Positions 50,101 to 62,700 of a stretch of 64,000 nucleotides of DNA are shown piece after piece. The translations under genes and the position numbers were made by a program. Position 1 is the stretch's first letter. Each line of letters opens with the position of its first letter. A model generated the notes under the pieces. It ran no database searches and was not told the DNA's origin. It saw only the letters and a list, made by a program, of their open reading frames with translations. Source of the stretch: Acridotheres tristis (Eukaryota > Chordata > Aves > Passeriformes > Sturnidae); NCBI GenBank assembly GCA_037013685.1, contig CM072891.1, positions 19,382,501 to 19,446,500 of the forward strand, written 5' to 3'.

Positions 50101-53100
50101 TCCTAATTCATAAAGGACTTTGAATATGACAGCTCATACTAAAGAAGTGACTTAATGAAGGGAAACCCTGCATAAAACTGGTACAAAACTATAAGCTCAG
50201 TCATATGCCTTTGGGCCCATTAAGAAACCACGTTTATAAACAGCTGCAGCTACTTTCATTAGGACCACGTCATTAAAACTTCATGGACAGTTCAGATTGT
50301 TGCACTATCTCAGCCACTGAGAAACCAGTCTGTCTGCTTTAGGGTTGGAGGCACAGATGACTTGAATGCTCAAAAGCCAGAGTTCCCCAAACCTTTCCCT
50401 GAAATAAGGATCACTGATAATGATACAAGGAAGTCACAAACACACCGTTCTTAGTGTTATAATTTTGATATTAAAATCATTGCAAGGAAATAGGAAAGCC
50501 CGTGGCACTGTCTTTGAATAGATTCAGTGCTGCTCTTCTGCAAACTTGGAGTTATTCTTGTTTTACACTGGTGTAATGGATCATGTAATCATGGTCCTTA
50601 CTGCCTCATGTTTGGTTGCAGCTCTGATGAAAATCATGCTGTGGTAAACAGCCTTTAGAGCCATGTTTGTAAGTTGATCAGGATGAGGTGTGTGTAGCCA
50701 TAGGATCTCCTTCAACAGTTCAAAAATGATGATTTCTTTTTTTTTTAATCTCGTGAAAGTTGGGTTTCCTGTGGTGTGTGACTGTCATAAAGACTAACGT
50801 GAACTTGTGTGTAGTAGAGTAATTTTTGTTTGCATAATGTGATGGGTTTTTGATTTGCATAATCTTTTGTGTGCGTGTATGCACTCCATATCCTTCAGAG
50901 AAGGCTTAGAGCTTGACTGTCTCCAGTCAGGGGATCCCAGTCGTTAATTGGTGATGCTTTTCTGCTCTGTAGACTGAAATATATTTCCTTGGGATTTTTT
51001 AAAATTCAAAATAAGCTTAAAATTAATCTGTAGACTGAGCAATAGGAGGCAGAGGTCTAAAAGTGGATCTCCCATTCCATAAGTGAATGAAATACATGCA
51101 CTTTTTAGGCCCCTGCCTTTCTCAGCTGGTTAAAATCTTTGGCATAGTTTCCATCCACTCCGGAGATGAGTTACCAACTTGTCATGCAGTGCAATGGTAG
51201 TCTGTGTTCTCAATTGCTTGCAAAAGGTGATTGTAGTCCTCCCTTGTTAGTCCTGATTTAACCCATAAGTAGTTCCACTAATCTCAATTAGTCTTCTCCT
51301 TTTTCCCATGGTTTTAACCGAGATTAAATTATTTATGTTTTCACTTACATCTATTTTATTTATTGACTTGAACTCACTTGTTTTAGTGCTGTTGGTATCT
51401 CCAACATAAATGCATAGGTTGCAAAGGCTGATACATCCTTCAGTACAAAGCTATAAATTCTGGTGTGCTGTTTGGAAAGGAAATTGCTGATTTCCTTTTA
51501 TGATGGAGAAGGACTTCTGATACTGACAATAGGAATAAATGGTAAAGGACAAATGACAAGAACATTTGCTGTCATAATAACTTGCCCAACATGGTTATGG
51601 TTTATGTAACTGGGGATCTCAGAGTTGAGTCTGAAGGACAAAGGAATGTTTCTGTCTCACAGTGGCATGTGCTCAGAGGTGCTGGCCACCACAGACTAAC
51701 TGCTGTTTTGTGAAATACACATTTATTTTTCAGAGGCAACTTTGAAACGGACTCACTGAAGTAAATAATCCATCAATTTACACAATTAAAAATGGCACGT
51801 GTAGAATTAGACCAGGCTTAGCCATATGCAGTCTGCCTGTTTCCTGGGTTTGAAAGGAGAGTAACTTGCTTAAGTGGAGGTATAAATGTTTGCAAAAATT
51901 TTTTTATGCTCACTCCATCTGCTGACCCACTCTAGCATTAAAGGGCATAATACATTCTGAGGGATGTGTTGTGTAAAGCCTGAATTATGAATTGGGGTGG
52001 ACACATTACCAGTGTGGAGCTGTCTGTCACTGGGAATTGATGGGCTCTCCACATCTACTGCTGGGTGAGACTTAGAAATAGCAAGGTCAGCAAATTATCT
52101 CTCTTGCACACTTCTAAGGAGAAAGAAAGGGAGCCTTTATAGAAACACCTCAGGAGTACTTCTGACATTTCACCAACCCCAGTACATTAATCCTTAGTAT
52201 TTCTGTGTGGCAGATTTATATTATCAGTGGAAAAAACAAAGACCCTGGAAGACTGAGGCCCGAATTCAGAAAGACTTTGGGGTAATTAGGTCCATGTTGA
52301 CTGATGCACTTGAATGAGTGTTCCCACAGGACAGTTCCTGTGAGTTTAAATTGTATGTAGAACTACAACACATGACGCTTTCCAGAGATAAAAGTAAGTT
52401 ATTTTTTCTCTGCTTTATTAACTGTCTTACATACTGAACTACCCATCCCTCATGTAAACAGGCACTTTATATCAGTAGGATTCACTGACATTTTCACTGG
52501 TGCTGAGGATCACCCAGCTAATCAGGCAGTGAAACAGCAAGGGTGCATGGAGAAATTTTAGTTTTCTGCCTGTGTGGTACCCATCATCATTTTGCATGTT
52601 CTGAAGGTACAGGCTACCTCCTTCCACTCCCTAAGTGCTAATTTACAGAGAACTTTAAACAACTTTAAATTTGAAGAACTAAACATTTTTAAATGATTCC
52701 CTGAAGCTTAGTAGTTTCACAAACAAACAAATTAACCTCCTATACACACCTACAGGAAAAACACCCAAGCTCCTTAATTACAAAAGATGCCCCTATGCAT
52801 TCAAAATCTGTTCTTTGTTTTCCTGTCAGGCCTCATTTCCACCAAGGGATCTCTTTTCCAAGGCCAGCAGGACTGCTGTGATACAGGAGATAAATTTATA
52901 TGACAATGGATGTGAAGGGGCAGAGCCCTGTCTTGACATTGACACAGATAATTGCATTATTGAGGAGTTAGTGTTCAGGTTGACTGTTTCTTGGGAGAGA
53001 TGTCATATGGCATTTTTGTGGTAGGAACAGTAAGTATCCCCTAGCAGCATTTACATTTGCCATTTTAACCCTTTCAATTAATGTTTCTAATTCCTTTTGG

Positions 53101-54080
53101 CACTGTTTTCAGCAGCTCCAGGGTAGATGTTTAAGGAAAGAGATTCTACATATGTTGCAGTGTATGTCACCTGGTCATCTTCACAGAGATCACTGGCAGG
53201 TGGGGTCCTTCAAGTCATTGCTGTGTGCAGTAAGAAAACCAGTTCTGTTCACATACGTTTGTGAAGGGTGCCAAAGTTTAAACTTCTCTCTAGACTCCCT
53301 TTGGAGTACTTACACACTTAAACTAGTGGTTGAAATGGAAATCTGGTATTCTTATATGAGAGGAAAAAAAGATTTTTTTTTTAGCTATGAAACTTGCATT
53401 CTTTGCATCTAATATGCACAAAAGTGCAGATATAAATGTTTGATGTTTTGAGTAGTGGCATTAGTTAAGGCATAGTGTTGTACACCAGTAATTACAGACG
53501 TTAATTATAAAGGAGAACTGGATTATGACTCGGTGCCCTCATTAGAAGGGGACAGTGTGTAAGTAGTCCTGGGAGGCTTTGTTAATTGGAGAAAACTTGT
53601 TTCATAGCACCTTCCTTGCCTTTTTTGTCAGGAGGTAGTAATTTACTACTGCTTATACAGCTACCAAATGAAACACTGCTGCTACAGGTCAGCATTGCTA
53701 TTTGGTGAGAGGAAAAGTGAATGTGACTCAGCTTTGTTGGTTTTCTCCAGCCTTTCCCTAACTTTTGCTTTATTCTGCTTCACTTCTGCTTTCCTGGATT
53801 TGGTTTGGGAAGTCCATGTGGAGGTGTGGATGTGCATCCCAGGATGCTTCATCAAAGACTCCTTTGCTGGACCTAATGCTCACAGGGGGCTGCTTGTCAA
53901 GGATGAAGTTTACATCTGGCAGCCACTGACCACTTTCCACGTTTCCTTGGGATCACAGCCACAGATGCAGGCACAGGCACCTGTGATTCTGGACAGATAC
54001 ATTAGGTACAGTTACCTTGCAACCAGGAGGCCTTTGCACTTCAGGAAACTTATATAACTCTTCTGTTTCTTAAAGGAAAG
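50101..54080. other. Unique DNA with one ancient-repeat scrap
   Basis: At about 52165-52300, TACATTAATCCTTAGTATTT and then GAGGCCCGAATTCAGAAAGA look like decayed old-amniote repeat (MIR-like, then a 'GCCCGATTCAGCAAAG'-type phrase), weakly supported. A 129-codon plus frame (53668-54057) has no domain or splice context. Confidence 0.4.
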
Positions 54081-54084
54081 TAAC

Positions 54085-54370
54085 CAGGGGCTCTCTGGAA
54101 CTCTCTAAGTTGCCTGTGCATGCAGCTAATTATTTTGAGAGTGAAATGGCACCTTTGAAGCATGTCCATGAGATACATAATTAAGTATCTTGTGTTCAAT
54201 CATACTGTTGGACAGCTAATTGAAAATCACCTTGTGCCTCCATAATGAGTCAAATAATAAATGCATTTGTGTGCCCACGGAATGACTCGTCCCTTAGTCT
54301 TTCCCCCCCTTTAATTGCTATGGTGCCAACTGGCAGGAGAGGACCACGTGCTGGGCTGTCCTTGATCAGC
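54085..54370. promoter_or_regulatory. Candidate conserved non-coding block
   Basis: CAGCTAATT occurs twice (from about 54124 and 54214). Between them lies a near-palindrome AGATACATAATTAAGTATCT (54171-54190, 18 of 20 symmetric). Further motifs are CATAATGAGTCA (AP-1-like half) and CACGTG (54345-54350, E-box). TAAT-core density plus low coding potential suggests regulatory DNA. Cross-species conservation is not visible from here. Confidence 0.27.
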
Positions 54371-55790
54371 AAATCCAGCAGACACAGACCTACTGTTGGG
54401 GACTCCCATGAGTTCAAATGAATGAGGCTCTGAAGGATGGGGCTGCTGCTTCCAGCAATTAATGTACAGATGTGCAAGTCAGGCAGAATATATTGGGTTT
54501 CTTGCTGCCTAGGAAGTCAGTGATTAGCACAGCACCTGTCTGGGCTTAAGAAATGGGCAGAGCATATGTATTCATGGTGAGGAGTGAGATGAATGGTTGT
54601 GGGCTGTGTCTGCCAGAGGATCATGCCGTTCAGGGCCCTCCATGATGCCCAGTTGGCTCTGATACAGCAGAGGGTCCCTGCAGAGCAGCTGCTATTTCAG
54701 GAAGGGAAAGTCTGGGGCTTACCAAAGTCCAGCATCTCGAACTCTTGCAAGCAGTGAATTGTCCTCAGCTGATCTCTTGGGAAATCTGGTGGGTCAACAA
54801 GTATTAATGGCAAGGAGTACATCCCTCTTAGTCAGATCCCTTGTGTGTTTTTTAATCTTTCAGTATCTATCCTGCTCTCTGTGGTAGGGGAAGGGCTGTG
54901 CTATGTTTTATCACCATGCCATGAACATATTTCTTAGAAGGTAAGAGCACAGGAAGAATTCCTTTGCCCTCCTCTCCACCATATGTTGTGCATTTGTGAA
55001 GGACGGACATACCCTGATTGGTAAAATAATTGGTTTGCTTATCTTTCTTCCTGTGGTTTATGGATACAGGGAAAGACAAGATTTAGTGTATTATGCCTTA
55101 CAATTATTTGTGGGATCTAAGGTTGCTATAGAAGAAAATCAATTTGATAAACATAAATGAGGAGAATTCCAGTCTGGTCCTGCCCTGTGAAGTGCACTGA
55201 AGGCAATAGCCATAGAAAGGAGGACTCTGGGATGTCACTTCTTCTTAGAAGATTCGGAGCTGGACCGCTGCTCAGCTACAGTGGTTCTTATGGTCTCATT
55301 TTTACAATGATGACTTGCATAATCTCCTTCTCGTCACAGCAAGAACAGCCTTTCAGCTTACAGGTCATTCATTTGGCAGTAGAATTGCCTGGGAAGAACT
55401 AGGTTAGAATTTCGGGTTAGCATTTACATATATGTATGTTCATGAATATGCTCTTTCTGTGAAATAAATGAAATAATTTTTCTCAGCCTGCAGTCGTGTA
55501 ACCAATCATAGCTTTCCTCTGTAGCTCTTGTACTTTCTGACGACATCTAAAAAAATGTCATGGTGCATTAGTTCTAGGGAGACAAAGACAAGTAAGGAAG
55601 TCTGCTGATGCTGCTTTTTACATTTAAAATCATGCAACATATCCAGGGGTTTAGGATGCGTTTTCTCAGGAGGTTCCTATGACCTGAGTTCCCTGCTGTT
55701 TATATTTTGCAGTCACAGTCTTCTAATTACATTGCCACAGTTCTGGGAAAGGTTATAGTCACTTTGACTAGCTTCAAACCTTGCACTGCA
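54371..55790. other. Unique DNA, no gene seen
   Basis: No recognised repeat or supported exon; frames are 81 codons or fewer. Confidence 0.5.
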
Positions 55791-55800
55791 AAATTATATT

Positions 55801-55818
55801 CTGCTGCTGCTGCTGCTG
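55801..55818. repeat. (CTG)6 trinucleotide tract
   Basis: Six perfect CTG units, followed by CTAG. A second, longer CTG tract lies 370 bp downstream in a GC-rich patch. Confidence 0.95.
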
Positions 55819-56054
55819 CTAGTGCCTTACAAAGATCTGGCTTCCAAACAAAGGCAAGGGGAAAAAATGAAGCAGCAGACCCTGCAAGAGATAGAATATC
55901 GTCTGTGTGATTAAAGCTCTTTTAGGGTATGGTCTGTAATGGGAAAGAAAAAGCATGATCTCCACTGATCTGCATTTTAAACAATGCTGAGGATTAGCAG
56001 AGGGGCAGCAGATGCACCTATTGAGCTGTAAAGGAAGGGATTGGAAGCTGTATC

Positions 56055-56229
56055 ATGCAGATGGAGATCATTGTGCTGTGCCTCCTCCTGCTGCTCTGCA
56101 GAGCGGCGCTTCCAGCGCCGCCAGCCTCCTTGTCCCAGCACAGCCACAGCCTGCAGCCCTGCGAGGGACAGGGACAGCGCTGGCAGCCCTGCTGCTGCTG
56201 CTGCTGCTGGGGACAGCACGGCACGGCAG
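56055..56229 (+). CDS. Candidate first exon with signal-peptide-like start
   Basis: In a locally CpG- and GC-rich patch, an ATG at 56055 (second in-frame ATG at 56061, with G at +4 in CAGATGG) opens a frame beginning MQMEIIVLCLLLLLCRAALP. That is a short polar start, a hydrophobic L-rich core and an Ala/Pro region like a cleavage site. The frame would end at 56229, where ACGGCAG/GTGTGT fits a splice donor; without splicing, it stops at 56237. The (CTG)7 tract is read here as a Cys run, which is unusual. The opposite strand and another plus frame also give hydrophobic peptides because CTG/CAG encodes Leu, Ala or Cys, so the signal-peptide look may be an artefact of the repeat. No TATA box or downstream exon was identified and I recognise no family. 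Confidence 0.18.
56189..56209. repeat. (CTG)7 trinucleotide tract
   Basis: Seven perfect CTG units inside a GC-rich patch. The tract lies in the candidate exon and may be length-polymorphic. Confidence 0.97.
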
Positions 56230-56369
56230 GTGTGTAACATCCCCAGCACGGCCAGCTTCACCCTGTCCATTTCTGCCTCTGCTGCCTGTCATTTCGCTAC
56301 AGACCCATCCTTTTCCTGCAGCAGACTGAGTAAAATGCTTGCTGAGAGGAGAGATTTCCCTTTATAGTT

Positions 56370-56782
56370 TTTTTTCTCTGTTCTTTCCTCGCTTCCAGGA
56401 ATCAGCATCCTTTCCCCTGTCTAAAATACAATGTGCAATATTGTTATTGCTGTTTTCATTAAATGGATCATAAATTTGAAAGCTCTCTCAAATATATTTA
56501 CATACAACATAGAAAGACCCCCATTTTTGCTCTCAGATTTTTTGCTGTAAGTCGGGAACAAACCTCATGGCACAAATGGAATTACTATCCTTTTATACTT
56601 CTGTAGGAGGAGGTAGGTGTGAGGTTTGCCTGGAATTTTATAAAAATGATGGTCCACTGGCCATTTTCTCATGTTCTAGCATACAGTTTGCGTTTGAAAA
56701 TGCATTCATGGTGGGTTTGTAGTTTTTTTGCAGCCTTCTCCCACCAACTTAAGGTGTGACTGTGGCATGTGCTTGGTTTCCA
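56370..56782. other. Unique DNA, no gene seen
   Basis: AT-rich; no second exon for the candidate at 56055-56229 could be recognised here. Confidence 0.45.
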
Positions 56783-56885
56783 GCCTGCCACAGGGTTTCT
56801 GTGTGACCTTCAGCAAGTTGCCCAGTTCCTTAATGCCTTAAGTCTTTATCTTCAAACAGAGAAGTAGCACATAATTAGGTATATT
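56783..56885 (-). repeat. MIR SINE fragment, antisense
   Basis: CCAGCCTGCCACAGGGTTTC, TGTGTGACCTTCAGCAAGTT, GCCCAGTTCCTTAATGCCTT and AAGTCTTTATCTTCAAAC follow reverse-complement MIR ('GCTCTGCCACTTACTAGC', 'TGTGTGACCTTGGGCAAGTT', 'ACTTAACCTCTCTGTGCCTC', 'AGTTTCCTCATCTGTAAA'). The GTGTGACCTT..CAAGTT core is well kept. Confidence 0.78.
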
Positions 56886-56889
56886 CTGA

Positions 56890-57585
56890 CTGCCTTAACA
56901 GTTTAGATCATTGCCATCCACCCCAAGGAAAGGCCAAGCATCTATTATATGTTGTATGCATTATGTTTATTACAGCAGAGTCCTGTCTTGAGTTGAGTCT
57001 TCCAATGTAAACAGCAATAACAATTCCATGGGGCTCTTGTCCATGTATTTCTGTGTTATGTTACGTATTTTCTCTTTAAAAATAATTATCTCAGTAGGCC
57101 TGAAATATGTTCATGAGGCTTGAGAAAAAATACTGGAGAAAACTATTTTCTGCTACATATATCCTTGCTGGTGTCATAAAGCTGGGCTTTTCCAAAAGCA
57201 GGCAGGATATTACCTCATGCTTTGTCTCTTATATGTGGGCAGGAGAGAGAGAGGACAAATTCCTCTGTATGTGCAAACCTGACTATTTTTTTGCTTCTTG
57301 GTTAGCATGGATTCTGCCTTGCTTGCTTCAGTAGCTGCAGCATTTCGTACAGTTCTCTGGCTTTGTCCTAAAGAGGAGCCCATCTCAAGTATTGATGTCA
57401 TTCCTGATGTTCCCCCATCTTGAAGAGTTCCCACATTCAACAGCAGATTAGGAGAAGTGAATCTCAAACCCCAGAGCAAGGCTCTAGACAGCAGTGAAGT
57501 GCAGAAGTGGTGAGGACCGTGCTGAGGGCTCTTGTTGAGCTCTGACGTGGGGCTTATCTCACAGCTGTGAGGAGAATTATTATCT
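56890..57585. other. Unique DNA, no gene seen
   Basis: A 126-codon minus frame (57210-57590) has Ser/Pro-rich composition but no recognised domain or splice support. Confidence 0.4.
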
Positions 57586-57589
57586 GACA

Positions 57590-58130
57590 AACAGATTTGA
57601 TGAATTTGTGTAATTTATATTTAAATCAAGGCAATTTAAATAGTGATTTTTATTATGGTTTGAATCAGCAAGGGCAAAAATCTTGATTTCATTTATTGAT
57701 TCTATCCTTATTTGTCATTTCTACATTTTAGATATTTTCCTAAAGAAAGGTTCATTTTCAAGTTGATGGCCACCCAGTTATGATGATTTGCAAAATAAAT
57801 TTAGCATTTTTCTTCTGTGGATAGGAAGACATTCTTTTCCACTGCCCATTCATTAAAGTCATAATGTAGTTAATGTGCATTTACTTGCATCCTTTTTTGA
57901 ATTTTTTTTGCTACATGATAGACTGATGACTATTGATCGCATTTTCTAGTCACTGTAGATGGACATATATTCTTTATAGGCCATTTGCATCAACCTCTAT
58001 TTGGCTTGAAAATTGAAGTGAAATTAAATTTATTAAAAAATGAAAAATCATTATTTATTATCCAGATGTGCTGATTCCGTTTAAAAACAAACATAAAGTT
58101 CAAAAGATTTTAAAATTGTTTTGACCAGGT
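57590..58130. other. AT-rich block, possible conserved non-coding DNA
   Basis: About 540 bp of AT-rich, repeat-free sequence with several TAAT/ATTTA motifs (for example CATTAAAGTCATAATG near 57852) and no usable frame in any register. Low-complexity runs are short, so it is not a satellite. It could be regulatory, matrix-attachment-like or just neutral AT-rich sequence. Confidence 0.22.
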
Positions 58131-58139
58131 ATGACAGCA

Positions 58140-58970
58140 TGTGAGGTGCCCCTAGGCAGACACTATGCAGAGCTCTTTCCACTTCCCAGGACACATCACT
58201 GCTCACCTGACAATTTCTGGGCTCTGGAAAACAGACTCTCTTGTGCTGGGATCCTCACTTGGAATTAGAATGAGACAAACCAGACCTTGAAGCCAGGTGT
58301 GTGGAGGAGAAAGTCTCAGCTTTGGTTATGTGGATTGTTGCTCTCCTTCCACAGAGGATCTTCCCTGCTGTGTGGGAAGAATTAGAGAGCAGTTTGTAGG
58401 GATGGGCTCCTTTAGAGGGCTGGAAGAACCAGTAGGTAGGGTGGGGTGGGGTGGGAAGGAGAAGTTTCACACACCCAGGCAATAAAAGCATGAATTTCCC
58501 ATGCACTGGCCCATCCACAGCAGTGCCTGTAGTCAGAGAAGAAGCATGTGAAGTTGCCCCTAAGTTTTAACTTATCCAATGATGTCTCTGCTTCTAGGAC
58601 TCCTGAGAAGGAACTGTGGTATGGCTGAAGAAAAACAACCAACTCATTCACATCTTTCCTTATGTTTTTCTCACTCTCTTTTTGTTGTACAGCTTCTGGT
58701 TTCGTTTTCTTTGGGTAGCCTTGTACAAGCTAGAAAATATTAGGGGACAGTTTCTCTTTTAGGATAAAACATGTAGAAAACATGAAAAATTACTTAAAAC
58801 AATTTAGATAATATTCTTTAAAACTGCTGCAAAGAGGCATTGTTGTTTCATTCAATATCCTTAAAACACTCTGAAAGTGTTCTTTGCTCACTAATACCTA
58901 CAGAGACTCAATGGAAGAAAGCCACTGAATGAACCAAATTCAATACACTGTATTTTTGAGACCAAAACCA
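58140..58970. other. Unique DNA with a GTGGG run
   Basis: (GTGGG)n lies at 58437-58455. No supported exon or repeat family until the CR1 begins. Confidence 0.45.
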
Positions 58971-58974
58971 GTAG

Positions 58975-59736
58975 GAATGGCTGATGGACCAGGCAGTTGT
59001 GCTGCCATCCAGAGGTTCTTAGGCTGGAGGACTGAGCAGGCAGGACTGCCAGAGAAATGCAGAGTCCTGGGAAGGACTAACCAAGGGGTCAGTACCCACA
59101 GGGGACCAGGCAGCTGGAAAGCAGATCTGCACAAAAGGACCTCAAGGTCCTGGCAGACAAAAAGCTGAGCATAAGCCAGCCAGGCACTGGTGTACCAAGG
59201 GTAGGAAGCAGTATCCTGGGCTGCAGGATCAAATGAATTGAGGGAAGTGACCCTTTTCCTCTGCTCCAGCTCTCTACTGGAGAACTGCATCCAGTTCTGG
59301 GCCTCCACAAGTACAAGAAACATGGAATTCCTGAATCCAGGATAGGGCCACAAACATGGAGAAACTGAGCCTTCTTCTGCAAAAGGAGAACTGGGACGAT
59401 TTGGTTTGTTGAAAAAGCTCGAGGTCATCTCATCAATGTGTGTAAAATACCTGTTGTGAGGGAATAAAGAGGGAGCTGACTCTTCTCAGCCACTGACTGG
59501 ACAAGAGACAATGGGCACAAATTAAAACTGAATTTATCTAAACACAATGAAAACTTATTTTACTGTGAGGGTGATAAAACAACAGAACAGAAATCAGGGA
59601 GGTTATGGAGTCTTCATCTGTGGAGATACCAAAATCCAGCTGGTCTTGGGCAATGTGCTCTAGCTGTCCCTGCTTGAGCAAGGGGCTTTGACTTGATCAT
59701 CTCTAGAGGTCCCTCACAGTATCATTCTGTGATACT
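58975..59736 (+). repeat. CR1 LINE, 5'-truncated, about 760 bp
   Basis: Runs from the reverse-transcriptase C-terminal coding part to the 3' tail. Ordered landmarks are GCTGCCATCCAGAGG, GAAATGCAGAGTCCTGGGAA, AGCTGGAAAGCAGATCTGCA, AAAAGGACCTCAAGGTCCTG, ATCCTGGGCTGCAGGA, CATCCAGTTCTGGGCCTCCA, TCATCTCATCAATGTGTGTA, CTGACTGGACAAGAGACAAT, GGGCACAAATTAAAACTGAA, TTTTACTGTGAGGGTG, GGAGTCTTCATCTGTGGAGA, then CTAGAGGTCCCTCACAG and ATTCTGTGATACTG. The frame is broken, so it is inactive. The 162-codon minus frame in this interval is an antisense shadow. Against the remembered consensus there is a small disrupted region near 59370-59420. Confidence 0.98.
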
Positions 59737-59739
59737 GCA

Positions 59740-62700
59740 ACTAACAGCAAATTCTAGATTTTTTTTTTTTTCCTCCTCAGCAGTGAATTATGGACTGCTA
59801 GCACAAATCAGAACAGCATGCTTAGAGAAGGCCTTATTTGTTTCTTTAACTCTGTTGCTAAATACCTGGACATCTGCTGCCCTGATTTTCTGTATGCTGT
59901 TTCCAGTGCACTGCCACCAAGTGCAGTCTGGATGTTCCTGCTCTTGTATTCACTCACCTGGCTGCCTCGGTGGTTTCAGAAGGCACCTTCTCTTCCCACT
60001 TCAGCATTATGTACTGTTCACAGCAACACTTGCATACAGCTGAAGAGGAAGATTTTCAAAGAATGCACTGCAAAGAGAGACAAAGGTTTTAAAAATAACC
60101 TTTATTTGGGCTTCTTCATGTAGTTATTAGTGGGATTTACAGTTGATGCGCTGGGATGAGGGATTCTCCATTGTATTTAACAACTTGTAATCACACAAAA
60201 GCCACAGATTTTCCTTAATTCCCTTTAATATAACCTGAGGGGAGCACCTCTGCTCTTTCTCAGAAGGGAGTTAGCTTCTCTCTCTAAGAAGTAAGCTTTT
60301 CTTTCTGTGTTTTTCAGTCTCCTGGAGCTTGCAGGGGCTTGTATCCCTGTGAAATAGAAGGGAAGAGTTAAAGCCTTTATGTGCAAGTAAAAATGGTCCG
60401 TCAGGAAACTTAGACCAGGTCCTTCTGCAGCTGAAACCTGTGGGGCTGTGTCTGCTGCACCCTCTGCTGTTGGTAGAGCTCACAGTACCCACATGGCTTC
60501 GTGCACTCCTGTTCCTAATGTGTGTGGCCAGTCTGCTTGTGCAGGAAGCCTCACTGACCTGGCTGGCACTCAGGAAGCAGATCCTGTGCATATGGCAGGG
60601 CTGTTCCACCATTTTGTGACATTTCACAGGTCACTGCAGCTCACTGTGTTTCCCAAACTGGTTTTGTTTGTCCATCTGACCAAACGAGGCTCATTGGTTT
60701 GTGTACTGAGGTACCAGAACTAGGCTGCCCAATTCTGAAGACTGAGGCTGTTCTATATTCAGCCTTTGTTAGAGTTCTTGATTCTCTTATAAAAGTCTTT
60801 TTCCATTCTGGTGACAGGGTTTTTTTAAATTATCACCCTAATAAAATTTGGACTGTAACCTCTAACTCTTGGTTTTAAGCACAGAGAGTAGCACTCAGTG
60901 TTGCTGTGGATACCCATCCTGCCAGCTCTATTCAGCTGCTGATTTTTGTGTTCAGGGAGAAAGCCTTCATACCCAACTGTGTGCAGCTCGGCCATGGCCT
61001 GAATGTGCAGGTGACCTGACCCTGCAGTACGAGTAAAGAATATCATAGCAGTTTCTAGTTGCTTAGGAGTTCATAATACAAAGCCATAGAACTAAAGTGA
61101 GTGTAATGTTCATAAGGACAAAAGAGTATTTTCTGTGCTCTGCACAGGCAGTATCCCTTAAGGCCAGAGGCTTTTCAGAAGTGATAGTGATTTGTCTAAT
61201 GCCATTATTGCTGGGCAGTACTGTGTTATTTTAGCGTGCTTATCCCCTGTGTATGTCGGGACACTGAACAGGCACAGCAGTCTCAATTATTTCTGAGCTG
61301 CCTTCTCTTTTGAGCGTGAGTGACTCTGAGTCAACACTGAGCTCCTCTGTGGCCATTGTTTGTAGCCTGTGCTGTGTTGTGTCACCTCCTTGGAGAGGCT
61401 GGGAGGGCTGCTGTGCCTGTTCTCGGTCACAGGGAACTGGGAATAATTCCAAGGAAGCCAGTGGGGTCACAGTAACGTACAAGTGGGGGAAACTGGGTCC
61501 TCACGTGGGAGTGTTGTTTTAGAGGGATGATATTTTAACTTTTGCTCAGGTTTGTAGCCTACAGGGACAAGCTGCTTACTAGTTGTTTGCTTATTTCTAT
61601 GTACTTGTCCAGGCTTAAAACTTGTCCTTCTTCTTAAAGTGAATCTTTTAATTGAACCTCCTTAAATTTTCTGATCCTTCTTGATAAATGTGTGGGGCCA
61701 AGAAACAAAATCATTTCTAGACTAGAAAGCAATCAGAGAAAAAGTACAGGGCATGAGACTTGATTGACTTCTAGAAAATTCATCTACTCTTTTTCTTTAT
61801 TATGGCTCTGGCCTTGAACCAGTGTTTGTGGGGAGCCTAATTTAAGCATTTTATTCTAATACTAAGAAAATACAGTCTGATTAAAGGCAGGGCCCTTTCC
61901 TGTGTAGGGAAATGGTGGAATAAAAGATGCTGAAGATCTGTGCCTGCACATTTGTTCTACCTGATTGATAGTTAACACATACAGGGAGTTGTACACTCTG
62001 GTAACCCTTGAGAACAGCTAGTTCTGGAATATGGTCTTCTACAGGCAGACCTTTAGCACTTCAGTGTCATTATCTGCAGCAGCAGCTATTACAATAAGCC
62101 AGGTTTGTATAGCTCTAAGCTGCCGCTGAAGAAAACTGATCTGCAATTTCCTAAAACAGATGAGCCTTTGCATTGACTTCAAAAGGCTTTAGATCAGACC
62201 CGTGGAATCGTTCCAGAAGAGAAAAATTCACTGTGAGATCTTCCAGCAGCCCAGGCTGGAGTTGTTGCATAGAAATCCTGGAGTAGAAGTATGACACAAA
62301 GATGTGTTTTGACAGCACAGGTCTCATCCTTTTATAATCACTGGTTCCTGCCTGAGTTTGAAATTGATGTCATATTTCAGGACATACCTAGCCTCAGACA
62401 CTGTAGTATGAATTCCATGTGATGAAACTGGGTATCAGAAGGTGGGTTGTAATGTCCCAGTTTATCTAACCACCTTCCTTTTCCAAGGAAATCAAATTCA
62501 CTTTATTTTCCTTCTTTTTATTGTGGAGGCACAGCTGGCCATGCTCTGTAGGTATTGCATTGTTTCTCGTACCTAAAATTAATGAGGTGCTTGGGCCTTT
62601 TTGTGTTTTGAATACGATGCCCTGCTTTCCTCTCTTTGTAGGGAACATAGTGAACCAACTGTAGGGTACTTTATGAGCAGACAGCTCCTGTTCTTCTTGG

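Noticed and set aside
53668..54057. 129-codon plus-strand frame
   Set aside because: No domain and no coding-like composition along its whole length.
58940..59428. 162-codon minus-strand open frame
   Set aside because: Lies antisense within the CR1 element; a shadow of LINE sequence.
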